NCBI GenBank assembly: GCA_963678705.1
Contig: OY783219.1
Coordinates: 9,610,001 to 9,674,000, forward strand
DNA length: 64,000 bases
From: Panorpa germanica
Taxonomy: Eukaryota > Arthropoda > Insecta > Mecoptera > Panorpidae
Direction: 5' to 3'
Below the pieces are notes generated by a model. It ran no database searches. It was not told the DNA's origin and worked only from the letters and a program-made list of their open reading frames with translations. The position numbers were made by a program, and so were the translations under genes. How positions within the stretch are numbered: position 1 is the first letter of the stretch; the number at the start of each line of letters is the position of its first letter. Shown in pieces: positions 36,031-47,485 of this stretch.

Positions 36031-36497
36031 GTTTTTCTTTTATTTTTAACTTTTAAGTTAACAGAAAATCTTAAAGAAAAAAGAAAGTGCGTTGCGTGCG
36101 TTCTTTGATTTAAAATTAATTTATACGTTTTGGAGATCTGCCGTGCCATGCCATCTATCTATATACTTTGTAATTAAAAATTTAATTACAATTTACTCTT
36201 TCACCGGTTTATTTATTGGGGCATATTGATATTGGTTTCATTAAATATTTCAAGTTTTCATTTTAAAAGGGTAAGAAGTGTACATTTTATTAAGATTCTG
36301 AGAATTTGAACTTAATAAAAAGTCTTCGTACGATATGGTGGCGAAACTTAAGAAGTTAAGTACAGTGAAGCTCGACAAGAACCATACATTTCCTATTTTG
36401 GATCAATAGCATCAAAAGAATGCATCAAAAGACACGCAACGCACTTTTTTTTCTTTAAGATTTTCTGTTAACTTAAAAGTTAAAAATAAAAGAAACA
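36031..36497. mobile_element. Fold-back element with ~70-bp arms
   Basis: The left arm 36031-36108 contains AACTTTTAAGTTAACAGAAA, TCTTAAAGAAAAAAG and GTGCGTTGCGTG. The right arm 36426-36497 is its near-perfect inverse (CACGCAACGCAC ... TTCTTTAAGATTTTCTGTTA). Only small indels in the A-run separate the arms. The spacer of about 320 bp is non-coding. Arm similarity is high, suggesting a recent insertion relative to other relics here. Confidence 0.8.
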
Positions 36498-37334
36498 CTT
36501 ATACTTTACAGTATATTCAATATGAATCATAAGATAAATTACATTCATTCGCAAGAACGTTGTTTTTTTAATATAAACTAAATTTAATATAAAGCCTAAA
36601 GTTAATACTGGATCAAATCTCAATGGAATAAAATTCACATTATTTTTAAATTCAAGGTTTGAAAGTGTAATATTTCATAAATAGAGAACCACATATGGTA
36701 CGAGTATATGAACGATATATCATTGTAAACGAATATTTTATTATGATATATTTATGTTGGTAGATACAGGTTGCCAGCCTTGTTTCTCCAGAAAACAATT
36801 TAGTCTGTTTTGGAGAGATATAAAAATCTCAAATGTCAATTTACATGAACTAGTGTATAACTTCACATTTATTAATCTAAGCAAAACTCACAGATTAAAA
36901 GGTTTTATCATATTATTTTAAAGAGAAGACCCGACTGTCTTAAACAAATTGTCTTTATTTTAGTAACGTTAATCAGTTGTCTGACACATGCCACAGACAA
37001 GTCTGCTTTAACACATTTTGCAATTAATAATGATTAACAATTTTAAATTCATTAATTAAGAAATGTCAAAAATTCTTTTTATACATTTACATGTAAAAAA
37101 TACTTAACCAAAAGGAGATAAAATTTAAAATCCTTTTAAATAATGGGTTTAAAAAATATGGACAAAATTGTAACCGTATTTACTGGCTATTGATAATCAT
37201 TACTAATTTTCAGTGAAGTGTTCTATTTTACAGCGATGCAGTTCAAAATCTGCCTGATATACACAAAAAAGTTGTACTTTTATCCTAAGACCCACCGGTA
37301 AAAAGATATTGCAAAAAGAAAAACATTTCTAATT
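36498..37334. other. AT-rich non-coding DNA
   Basis: No feature recognised. Confidence 0.45.
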
Positions 37335-37420
37335 TTCTAAGGTAAATATTGGAAATCAGCATACAGAAATTTAGCATCGGAAATAGGACGACCTTAAATA
37401 AATTAAATATAAAAATAAAG
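37335..37420 (+). repeat. SINE 3' tail fragment (copy 3)
   Basis: GCATCGGAAATAGGACGACC followed by TTAAATAAATTAA matches the 3' end of the SINE at 43328-43592 (GCATCGGAAATAGGGCGACG). The tRNA-like head was not found upstream, so this is a 3' fragment. Confidence 0.6.
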
Positions 37421-37491
37421 AGGTCTTATTCCAGAGGAGTAGTTATTTTTTAGCTCTCGGGATGATATTGCCACTTACTAAAAACGTAATG

Positions 37492-37919
37492 TAAAGGGTC
37501 GTTCAACAAGTGGTGTCTTTTTTTTTTAATATTTATTTGAGTGCATCAACTTTCAAAAGTTGTTAGCACTTAAAAGAATATATACATTTATAAAACATAA
37601 TTTACAACTTATAGATACGAGTATGAGTACTGAAAATAAAGAGAATAAATTCGTTTTATTGATAAAGTCAATAAGATTTTTCAGACTTTCCCTGCTTTCA
37701 AATATCTGCTTGTATTCCTGAGACATATACATCTGTGCGATTAGTACCTTGATCATCGAAGAAGTGGAATCATTTTAAATCAACAGAAAAACGTAATATT
37801 TTTGTGAAAAGTGGTGATATTTTTATTTTAATCTAAAGTACAAACTATAGTGCAATGATAAGTTGACAGTTCAAAAATAGCGCGAAATTTAAAATGACAC
37901 GATGTAGAAAGACCGTATA
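37492..37919. mobile_element. Mariner-type MITE interrupted by a retroposon
   Basis: The left end TAAAGGGTCGTTCAACAAG and the inverted right end TATACGGTCTTTCTACA resemble the termini of the element at 46478-46660 (TATAGGGTCTTTCAACAAG). Its interior (ATCAACAGAAAAACGTAATA; AAGTGGTGATATTTTTATTT) matches that element too. It is split by a LINE tail at 37514-37761 flanked by AAGTGG (37508-37513 and 37762-37767). Without the insert it would be about 175 bp. Confidence 0.7.
37514..37761 (-). pseudogene. 5'-truncated non-LTR 3' end (family 4), nested
   Basis: Read on the minus strand, a short frame (to 37553) encodes ESLKNLIDFINKTNLF, like the C-terminal LxxFxxxTxLF ending of several non-LTR ORF2 proteins. 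It is followed by a 3' UTR with AACTTTTGAAAGTTGATGCA and CTCAAATAAATATT, then an A run (plus-strand T run 37518-37527). The AAGTGG target duplication flanks it. Matching 3' UTRs occur at 58105-58310 and, degenerate, at 40060-40115. Confidence 0.7.
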
Positions 37920-40059
37920 GTTCCGCCTTGATGTAGTTAATGTCATCATTATTATCATATAAACATATTATATATGTGTATGTATTATATAGATATAAAT
38001 GTACGAGTACTTTGCAACACTGGTGTTATTTATCTTTTAGTGGGTTTGCGGCAAAATTTAAGCGCGGGATATGTAAATTTAATATGTAATGTATATAGAG
38101 CATAATGTCATCTAGTGATGCAATAAATAAACAACTGCACAAAGTGTTAGTGTACTAGAATAAATCTGGTATGAAAATGAAGTATTATGAACTATTCATA
38201 TCTCGAAAAGTTAGACGTCATTTATAAATTTATAATAACATGCAAAATGAGGTACACGTTAGAAGTTTGTGAACTAAATATAGAGATATAGACTTCTATT
38301 TTGTAAGCCGTTTCCGACGTCGGATAACGATCGACGCTTTAACTACTTTAGACGAAATTAGGTTATTTGAGAGGGCCGTGTTGAACATATTGACGCATAT
38401 TCTTAAACACATTTTCTTTGTTATTTTATGGTTATTCCATATCTTAGTTTTAAACTTCTTGATAATAGAGAACTCTCACATTTCTGTAAAGTTGAGTGCA
38501 TCATCTGATATGTCATCAATAACTATTGTCTAAGTTCATTAGTGAGACATTTACGAACATTTTGGGTATGCTTTTATATGTAAAGTGTACCCTCTATCTG
38601 ATTCAATACTCAGGTAAGTCATAAATGCAACCAAACAAAATTATACTACAGATTAACTTGTCAAATACCGCAGGATTACTTGTGACTCGAATATTGTTTG
38701 CGTCCTTATTGCAAAAATCAATAATCGAAGGAGTCTCACTAAGGAATTAGATAATCGATGATCGAAATAGAGGATTTATGTAACGTTTTTCAGCAAAAAG
38801 TGTCTTAACCATTGCTGAAAGATAACAACTGGATGTGGAGTTTGGACCTATTAAAGATCTTTAAACTGGCTAAGGCTTATCTATGATCTGTCGGCGGTTT
38901 CCAAATTTTCGAACAACAATGTTGCTCAGTTCCTTTTGACAACTTAGAGGACGCAAATTATAATTGCGAAGGACCTTTTAGCTATTAATTACTTAATAGC
39001 AAGTGCAAAGACACAGTAAATACACATAAGAACTATTTTATACTACATTTATTTTAAACTACACTATCGAATTACATATTAATTGTTTTTATATTCTAGT
39101 TAGTAAGAATATTAGTTAAGACACTAGGTAAATGTAACTCGTGGTTTAGGTGGTAAATAAAAATATGTGTATCTATTATTATGTGAATATGCACCAAAAG
39201 GTGATGCGATAAGAACGAATTGGGAGCAAATGCTTAATGTCGAAAACCATTAAAAGTAACTCATGATACAAAAGATGTTTATATAAGAAATATTTTCGTT
39301 TGTCCCCAGAGAACAGTGTATATAAATCAACTAGGTATAAAATATAAATGAATTGAATCAAAGAAATCTTAAATGTAAAATTAATTAAAATAAAAACAAG
39401 AAATTTATTTACAAATATGAGTAATGCATGTATTTATTATTTTAAGGGCGGTAACATTAGGCGATTTTGTATGTGAAAAGAGTATTTCTGAATTAGTTAG
39501 ATAGTTTAAGTTTACGCAAAGATATCAGCTGGCCTTAAGTTATATTACAGAGCGCAAAGAAGTGTATTATAAAAAGAAAAATATTAATAATAATTTCCAC
39601 TTAGTTGACTTTAAATCAGAAGAGTGTCTGTAAATCTATATGATTCAATGTATTACAGAATTACGGATTTGTGTGGCATAATTTACTCTACTAGGAATAT
39701 AATATAAGGCGATGAAAATATAGGCCCTTCGTTAATCGTCTAATGGTAAAGGACAAGGTTTCAACATAATTAGCCACAGCGTCATCCAAAATTTCATATT
39801 CACCGGTTCATTTTCCAATTCTTACTACTCCAACTCTATAACATACTTTCTGACCAAAGCGGATTATGAAAGAACAATTCTTTTGGTACCGCTCCTAGTC
39901 AGAATTTGCCTATATTTCTAGCAGATCTCATCCTAGGCGAGCAATGGTTACCATATGATGAATATAGGCCTAGATTTCTGACGATTATCATCTAAAAAAG
40001 CAGTCGAGGCAAGAGGGTTTCTGATGGCTCCACTGATTCAAAATTCTAACGTAAATAAA
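37920..40059. other. AT-rich non-coding DNA with a weak tRNA-like patch
   Basis: A short repeat at 38625-38685 pairs with 3715-3775. At 39736-39816 the sequence TCGTCTAATGGTAAAGGA and a later CCGGTTCATTTTCC resemble polymerase III A and B boxes, possibly a decayed tRNA-derived SINE. No gene was recognised. Confidence 0.4.
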
Positions 40060-40115
40060 ATCTTTTAAATCTATTTTTATTTATATCTATTTGAATGCAT
40101 TGACTTTTGATAGTT
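40060..40115 (-). repeat. Degenerate family-4 LINE 3' UTR fragment
   Basis: ATTTGAATGCATTGACTTTT and following GATAGTTATTATG resemble the UTR at 37525-37570 (ATTTGAGTGCATCAACTTTC). Only about 50 bp align. Confidence 0.45.
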
Positions 40116-40552
40116 ATTATGTCAATTTAAAAGTTTTTTACTCGCAGACTTTTTAACAGTTCTGTCATCATTCGGTTACGTACGAACACATATGCACTTA
40201 AATCTTATTAATTATTAAAACAAAACATATGATATTATTGAACGTGAGTGTACATGTTAACTAGTTTACATATAAACATGTATATAGTTTTATGAATATA
40301 CAACCCGTATAAAATATCGATCTTATGTAACTGTGTAAAATCCTGTATACCGAGTATGAGTAGTACATGTGGTGGGCACACAGTGTTAGCCCAATGGAGG
40401 TGTAATAGCATACTCTGTTCTTTTAATATGTTATGCCGTTGCGAAACCAGCCGTTACTATATACGAGAATGGCTGAATAGCCAAACTACCCTAAAATATC
40501 ATAAAAATGGTTCTCAAACATTAAATTACTTTTTATGTAAATTTGTAGACAT

Positions 40553-40648
40553 CAGTTCCGCCTTAAGTGTAAGGCGTGTGCGCTGTATGTACCCAGTATT
40601 GGAACTCTATCAAAAATAAAGACCTCGCAATGACTAAGGCCGCCCCTG
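40553..40648. mobile_element. hAT MITE right end (possible whole element)
   Basis: The right end GACCTCGCAATGACTAAGGC then CGCCCCTG (40621-40648) matches the right end of the hAT MITE at 25402-25579. A possible left end CAGTTCCGCCTTAAG is at 40553, which would give a 96-bp element, but the 8-bp flanks do not match. An 87-codon frame (40356-40619) ends at the start of the match and is probably chance. Confidence 0.5.
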
Positions 40649-40740
40649 TCCGGGGATATTGTGTTGTTCAGTAGAGAAACAAATAGAGAACGAGATTAGC
40701 ACAAACAATCAAGCAAGCAAGAAATGTTTAAGACGATCAT

Positions 40741-40787
40741 GTAAATTAATTAGACTATGTAAATTAATTAGACTATGTAAATTAATG
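40741..40787. repeat. Tandem repeat, 18-bp unit
   Basis: GTAAATTAATTAGACTAT is present twice plus a partial third copy. Confidence 0.9.
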
Positions 40788-41189
40788 TAATTGTAATTTA
40801 TAGTGCAAAAAGAGTGCCGTGAAAACCATTGCTCACCGTTGAATATTAACTGATATAAACTTTGGCTTGGATTCAGATTATTATAGGATAATATCAATAA
40901 ATATACTAAGTTAATTTTTAAAATTCGATCAAAATTACGATTAAATTATTTACATTTAAAACTCAACTCAACTGTATTATTTCGGGATTAGTTTCGTAAA
41001 ACAAATATTTAGTGATGATGTGATGTTGGGTGTTACTAATTTTATGTTATTTCAGGCCAACAAGGATCTGAGGTTTACCGTTTATTTCAGCATAAACATG
41101 CGAAGTAAAGTTATGTCTTTTCAAGTTATTAATAGATGTAGATTTATTTGATTCACTCTCACTTCTGTAAATATTGGGTGAGGAAAGTA

Positions 41190-41650
41190 GTTAAGTAAGG
41201 GAGCGCCATCACGAGAGAATATATGTGTGAGAGAAATGTAGAAAATATTAAAAAGAGAGAGAAGTAATTGGTGGAATGACTATGAAGGGTATGAGGGAAG
41301 AAGGAAGAAGAAAAGCTGCAGCATATGTAGAGAAGTAGTAGACTATTGCTAAGACGAAAGCTGATGGATGGGTAAAATAAAAAGGAGGCGTAGAGAAAAG
41401 GAAGAAGAGAAGTACGAAGAACAAAGTAAGACCGTGGAAGAAAGCAAAGAAGAAAGGAACTTGAAGAAAAAAGCTGAAAGAAAGCAACATTGGTATTGAC
41501 GAGTACTATACGAAACCGGAAGAAAAATAACGGCGGGAATAAGAGAAAAGGCGGCAATAGAATAACGATTCTAGTGATCAACGCTAGCAAAATTAGAATT
41601 GTAGAAAAACCAACGAGAGAAAGAGAACAAGGAGTGAAATGGTACAGTTT
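41190..41650 (+). pseudogene. Purine-rich segment, possible degenerate family-3 LINE
   Basis: The plus strand is strongly purine-rich and translates to Lys/Glu/Arg-rich peptides with frequent stops, for example SNIGIDEYYTKPEEK. This resembles in composition and position the Lys/Glu-rich region upstream of ARFRxGNE in the copies at 50.4 and 31.4 kb. The diagnostic ARFR...YW motif was not found, so the assignment is weak. The minus-strand Phe/Leu-rich frame (41159-41590) is its shadow. Confidence 0.3.
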
Positions 41651-43327
41651 AGGTACAGGATAGTTATATTAAAGAAATTTGTATTAGTTTTAGCGAAGAT
41701 CAATAGTACTGGGAGCAAATTAAATTAAATGCACCGCAATAATAAATGTAAAGGACATTAAAGATGTTGTACTAATATATTAATTTAATATGTAGGATTA
41801 GATAACTTTGCATTAAAAATTTTACACGCACTTCCCGCCACAAAACGTACAAATATAACTTTTGTTATGTTTTGTTTTAACCTAAAAAATATGTATGTAA
41901 CAGGTAATTTATTAATATTAAGTAAACGTTAAATATATGTAACTGTTTTTAGTCAGAATTGTACCCCACTAGAAAAAATTTAATAGTAAAAATGTTTCAT
42001 AAATGAGTAATTATTAATATTTTTCTAATTCACGGTATTATACCAGATTTCTTTACGTTAAAATTAATAAGGTTACTTTAAAAATAAACTTACTTGAACC
42101 TTGGATGGAAACTTAATTACTAAGTTAATTAAATTTAGAATTGGTCACCCACCTGCAACAAAAAAGAAATAAATTAATAAAAAATAGAATACATAAAATT
42201 TATATATAGTATTATAAAAATTTCTATTTTTGTATATTATCTTGCTTTAATCCGACTATGTACTAAGTAGGAAAATTTCCATGTGTTATAGGGATCATGA
42301 TAATTAACAGTCAAAGTCAATATTCAGTGATAATAAACAAAGTAGTTTCACGATAAAAATATAATTCAAACTAAACATAATATATATTTCTTCACCTGAG
42401 TTTCCACAACATAAAAGAAGGGTGACAAAATGACAAATAGACACCCTTACTCCCTCCTCAATTCTTCATCACCCTCTTCCCTTTTAGTACGTAGTATAAA
42501 GTAAAAACCCAGCATGAAAATATGCTACAAATCATAAATGAAATAAAATCAAAAGTTTACGAGTGTTTAGTCAAAGCTTTGCAGATAGTTACCGAGTCCC
42601 AGGAAATTAAGAAACACATTTGGTTTGTAAACGTTCGGGAAATGTAATTTCCTTTGATTATTAACATGTGTATATTCGTATACTTTTATAAAAGATACGA
42701 GGATAAAACATTTTTTTTGAAAATTTAATTTATAAACAGCATGACAAATATTTCTTCATATTACTTTTACTTTACGTAAATTACATATCAGTTTTATCTT
42801 GTTTTGCAAAACTTAACAAAATAAATATTTATAACTGCATATCAAATTTTAACCTTCTATCTCATTTCACTATGCATTAGTTTTTTTAAATTATTCTAAG
42901 TCAATATAAATTTTATTCGGGCTACATTAAAAATGTAAAAATAAGATTCTTCATAAAATATTCATCCTTGAAAATCTATAAAACTATTTTTGAGTAGGTT
43001 ATAAATTATAAATATCATTATTCTAAATAAATTAGATATTTTAATAAACATCCTGATAACTAAGAAATATAGTATCCATATTAACAGCCTGAATTTGATC
43101 TGATTCTGATCGTGTAAAATTTGTTGAACTGATAACAATATTATATATTTTATCTAACGCTTCACCCCATTTCTGAGCGACGTGTAAGTAATACGTTTGA
43201 TTTGATTAAAAAAATTTAAACTTCACTCGTCCTGCTCTTATTCAATTCACTTTTGTCATTGAATATAATTTGTAAATTTTCAAAGTAAGATAAGGTAATT
43301 AAATATAAGTTAATAAGAATTAATATG
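41651..43327. other. AT-rich non-coding DNA
   Basis: No gene or clear repeat recognised. Confidence 0.45.
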
Positions 43328-43592
43328 ACACAGTGGGCGAGAGCATTGATGCTGAAAGCTGTGTCTTCGGACTCGATTCGTAGACCAGAATGTTATTTTA
43401 TGGGTTCGCTTGTTCTCAATTTATATTGAATATGAACATACATAATCATAAACTTATTAGGCAAAGGTGTTGTTCACGTATATGAGATCACAACACTACA
43501 AAAAAACTGCTAACATAGTAGGAAATCGTCAGTGAAAGAACTCAGCATCGGAAATAGGGCGACGTTAAATAAATTAAGTTAAAAAAATTATA
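43328..43592 (+). repeat. tRNA-derived SINE (copy 1)
   Basis: The head ACAGTGGGCGAGAGCATTGA and the B-box-like CTTCGGACTCGATTCG (43365-43380) match the interrupted copy at 54241-54957 on the opposite strand (ACAATGAGCAAGAACATTAT; CTTCGGGTTCAATTTCG). The unrelated body continues to a 3' tail GCATCGGAAATAGGGCGACG then TTAAATAAATTAAG, shared by three copies. About 265 bp. Polymerase III promoter boxes are degenerate, so it is unlikely to be active. Confidence 0.7.
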
Positions 43593-43599
43593 ATAAAGT

Positions 43600-43832
43600 T
43601 CCATTCTGGTTTTGAGTTTTAGTGTTAGTTTCAGTTTTTAACATAAAAAGTATCACTCAGTTTGTATAATAGTAAGAAATAAAATACAATAATTTATATT
43701 AAATAAAAATAGTTATTATTGCAAAATAATGTATATTACTGATGCATGACGCATAATTTCACAAGTTCAAAATTACATAAAAGGTTAAAACCTTAAATTG
43801 AAACTAAACACAGTGAGTGGAAATGGCGCTTA
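43600..43832. mobile_element. MITE, CACTCACTG family (copy 3)
   Basis: The right end CACAGTGAGTGGAAATGGCG and interior ACAATAATTTATATTAAATA match 33005-33248. The left end is more decayed (GAGTTTTAGTGTTAGTTTCA). It begins a few bases after the SINE tail. Confidence 0.7.
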
Positions 43833-45002
43833 GAAATTATATTTTTTTTAATCTTACAATAAGCTTAGTTTTAATATACCTACTTCAGTGTATCTACGAC
43901 TTACATAATTATTGATTGCTTACAATGAATAATATCTTGTTCAATGTCAATGTTCTTGTTGTCAATATTTGACAATTTTTTTGATAAAATCAAAGTACAA
44001 ATATCAATTTATTACGTTGGGTTGTCTAGGTGTACAGATCCCTAGAAAACAACACATTTCCGGTATCTTTACAGTAATATTTTCCACAGTTTCCGCCAGA
44101 TTTATCTCAGGTAGAACGGTATGTGGCGCTCTGAATCAATTCATGTATGAATTACGTTGGCGGAAACCAGCATCTTTCAAATGCTTCACGGAGAACATAT
44201 ACTGAATGTTAACAAGCAATATGGAAGGTCTAATGGAGCTGGAGAAGGAGTATGTGAGATTACCACTACTCAGTCCACCCTTATGATTCCCCTTCACGTA
44301 TGCCCACGCCCCGTAACCCTTCATTTCCTTCTTCACATGCTTCAATTATCACATTATAAATTCCAGAGTAAATAGTGCGTGTAATTTAATGAATATGCAA
44401 GCTCGTGTTAAATTAATATAAAGTATTTGAAGAGCACCTTTCAGCAAGAGTTACGGGTTTGTAAGGATTCTGTGTTTATTTATATAGTATCTTTTAACCC
44501 GTTTCTAAAATGAAGATAATCATACATTTTGTAATAAAATATGTAAAATGCCCAACAAATAGAAAATAACTTGACGATCAGCTGCTAAGCTTTTGTTTGC
44601 GGGGTCTTTTTCATCGCAAAAACAAGGAGTAAATATAAAATCAGATTTTACTTAATGGGTGAAAGAACCTGGTTCATTTTTAACTTACTTTACGATGTCT
44701 GGTTACCTAACTACAATGTCTATATTTCGATTTGTCCAATGCTATTTATATTTTGGTTATAGTTTATAATCATATTATTTACATCTCTTATATTTCAGAC
44801 GTTTAAATTCTAAACTTCGTTATTTTAGCGCTCATCGCATGAGCACAGGAGCAGTCATCAAGGGTGCCATGCGCGATTATCTTCGTTCTAGACGCTGATA
44901 GCACAAAACATTGCATAGACGGGTATGGTTGTTTTCAACAGCGCCTACTGGCAGTTATTTATCATATTCAAAAGCACAAGCATATAGGTTAAGGGGAGCT
45001 TA
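43833..45002. other. AT-rich DNA with a small hairpin and GC-richer patch
   Basis: GTTTCCGCCA (44090-44099) is inverted at about 44159-44168, with a nested AATTCATGTATGAATT palindrome at about 44138. Overlapping frames at 43969-44205, 44136-44345 and 44157-44375 have no recognisable domain. A GC-richer patch at 44830-44960 holds no long frame. Confidence 0.4.
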
Positions 45003-45110
45003 GATCAAAACGATAAAAAAAAGCATATTTTCGATAATGTTTTTGAAGACACAGTTAATTCATAATTATTAATTAAAAAAATATATTCATAAAATATATT
45101 CATAAAAAAA
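45003..45110 (+). repeat. Dispersed repeat, copy 3 (3' part only)
   Basis: ATCAAAACGATAAAAAAAAG and CATATTTTCGATAATGTTTT match the right part of 11385-11665. The adjoining GATCCTAAGAAGCCCGTGAA (about 45151) resembles GGTCTTAGGAAGTCCGTGAA at about 53550, another short shared block. Confidence 0.5.
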
Positions 45111-45815
45111 AATGAAAGTAAAAAAAAGTTGAAAGCATTTCATAAGCATGTGATCCTAAGAAGCCCGTGAAGTATTATTAATAAAAAAAAAATTTCATAA
45201 GCATTTTTAAGTACAACACTATTAACAATTACACATAATTTTTCAATCAGTTTGATTAAACATAATAGTAATCAAATAAATTCACGCTCCACATGTGTTT
45301 AATGAACTGGAACATGAAGATCCCGTATGACAAATTCCATCTTCAACAATTTCAAGCATCACGAAATAATTTTTGCGTAAATATAACAAGGCTTTCAATT
45401 AAGTATGTTAATTAGTAGTTATCGGGAATTTAACGAAGTAATCAACTAACTAGCGGATTATCTTTAACCACGCGTTAAACTTAAACTCTAGTTGAAAACA
45501 AGATTATCCTTTAGAGTAAAAGCCGCAAATATGTATTTAATTAATACTAAATACAAACACCCAAAATAGTTAAGTTCTATGAAAGTGTCACCCCCTACTC
45601 TAACTGTATGGGACAGGGTGGGGAGAATTAGGTAAAAGTCACCTATTGCAGGGATGGCGAATCTTTCCAAGTGGATTTATTTATTAAGGAGATTACTATA
45701 TTGGCTAAAAATGTTTTGCATTGGACTCATATGTAATCACTATTAAGAGTTTTTTACAGAGTCAGAACAAGATTCCATTTTCTTTCAGATTTGTTTCCAT
45801 TTATTATACACTTTT

Positions 45816-45929
45816 CGCTTTTCAAATAAACCCGTTATAAAATTTATACCAGGTATAAACTGATAAAAAGCCTGTCCGGACGGACTTTATACCTGGTATA
45901 AATTTTATAACAGATTGATTTGTAAGGCG
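45816..45929. mobile_element. 114-bp palindromic MITE (copy 1)
   Basis: Arms contain GTTATAAAATTTATACCAGG then TATAAA, inverted as TTTATACCTGGTATAAATTT then TATAAC. The outer ends CGCTTTTCAAATAAAC and ATTTGTAAGGCG match those of the copy at 55839-55952, which has the same 114-bp length. A small GC-rich loop (CCTGTCCGGACGG) lies at the centre. Non-coding; would form a long hairpin as single strand. Confidence 0.85.
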
Positions 45930-46477
45930 GTTGAAATTTCACAAGGATTTCATTTTACACGATGTGTACTTGTGTGTTACGAAGATTGTCTCATTGCAGT
46001 AATCTTAGCTTCATAATTGTACATGTAAACTGAAGAAGACTTTCAAAAGAACTGACTGTGAGCGATCGCATTTCTTTACTCATCAGAAAAAATTACTTTT
46101 CTACACGATTTCTAAGATCTGATTGCAAACAATATTCTGTCAGATCAAATCAGTTCTCGGTCTCTATTCAAATCTCAAAACTGAATTCTCTTCGAATAAT
46201 TAACTAAGCCATGTTATATCTTAGGACATTGAATAACAGTAGCTGTACTTGTGCCATAACTTAAATATACTTTAGAGTGCCGAGTGGGACATAATCTCTA
46301 CACCACATTCCTTATCCGAGATCAACCATATTTCGTAGTATACTAAACAAGGACTTTATATATTTTGTGTTGTAGTGTGCGCTACAGAGAAGGGTACTCT
46401 CCAGTTTGGTTACGGTACAGTGATTTTGATAATTCTACAATTACAATTTGCCTGAGATTTTATGATTTATATGCTTT
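45930..46477. other. AT-rich non-coding DNA
   Basis: A short motif CAGATCAAATCAG at about 46141 resembles other GATCTGAT-containing patches in the window. Nothing else recognised. Confidence 0.4.
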
Positions 46478-46660
46478 TATAAGATCTTTTAACAAGAGCG
46501 GTCATTTTGAATCAACAGAAAAACGCAATATTTTGGTGACATTTCACAGATAATGTCTCTGATTACTTATCTCAGATTTTGTACTTTCGATTAAAATAAA
46601 AATATCACCACTTTTCATGGACATATTGCGTTTATTCCGCTCTTGTTGAAAGACCCTATA
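46478..46660. mobile_element. Mariner-type MITE with TATAGGGTCTTTCAACAAG terminus
   Basis: The left end TATAAGATCTTTTAACAAGA is inverted at the right end (TCTTGTTGAAAGACCCTATA). The 183-bp element is non-coding. The same terminus, TATAGGGTTTTTTAACAAG, bounds the mariner transposase relic near 54.8 kb, and the interior matches the interrupted element at 37492-37919. TA at each end fits a TA target site. Confidence 0.75.
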
Positions 46661-47485
46661 TTATATAATGGTATCACTTACAAATCGTTAATGTGTAAAT
46701 TTATACACGCAGTATAGGTTCACCACCCCTGGATCCATTCTAAATATACAGCACACATGGAGATGTCATGTCGTACAGGTATCTCGATGTACCATTAACT
46801 GGGGCATTAAGTAGATTTACAGGGGTTCAGTTCATACGAATGTCCTACGAATTGTAAAAGGTCTGAGGGCTCGGGCCTGGGTCTGGCTTAGTTCGAAACT
46901 ACTTATTACCTCTGTGTAAAAGGGTCAATGTTATTAAACTTACTTTAAAAATATATTTAGCTTAAAGAGGATGAATGTTGATATATGTACCTATATATAA
47001 AGCAATTTAATGGAAAATTTTCTGATTCAATAAATTTATTTGTATAACGAAAGTTCTAAATGTGGAACTTCTAAGAAATAAAATATGAGTCGTTTATTTT
47101 GAAACTATATTAGGCGAATAGGGTGAGCTAAGTCTTTCATTATAGGACATCCCGAGGGACCAGATTTTAACGTTAATAATTGAGTGCATTGGGGCACGGT
47201 GCAGAAATATTTTGTGGGGCACAATTTACTCAAATTTATACCATAGCTCTAAACTTTATCATCGTCTAGTGTAGATCCTAATCGACATCGTCGAACGATT
47301 TTAATTTGAGTGTACCTATTTTTCTACTTATTGGTTTTTAATTAAATATCTTCTTTAACTTATTGCTACCACTCAGTTTTACAATACGAGGGGATTGGAT
47401 AACTCATTTTAATAAACAAATTGTGAAGGTCGAACGTAATTGTATTGTATTTATTGTTTCTGCCTTTGCGGTATTACAGCGACTT
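46661..47485. other. AT-rich non-coding DNA
   Basis: No feature recognised. Confidence 0.45.

Noticed and set aside
39736-39816. A-box and B-box-like motifs suggesting a tRNA gene
   Set aside because: The arms do not form a cloverleaf by eye and the anticodon region is not defined; at most a decayed SINE.
41159-41590. 143-codon minus-strand Phe/Leu/Ser-rich frame resembling a membrane protein
   Set aside because: It is the pyrimidine-rich antisense of a purine-rich segment; hydrophobicity follows from base composition.
45649-46731. Possible hAT element bounded by CAGGGATGGCGAATC and inverted CAGGGGTGGTGAACC
   Set aside because: The termini match only loosely and the 8-bp flanks (ACCTATTG and GATCCATT) do not agree; it would also contain two unrelated MITEs.
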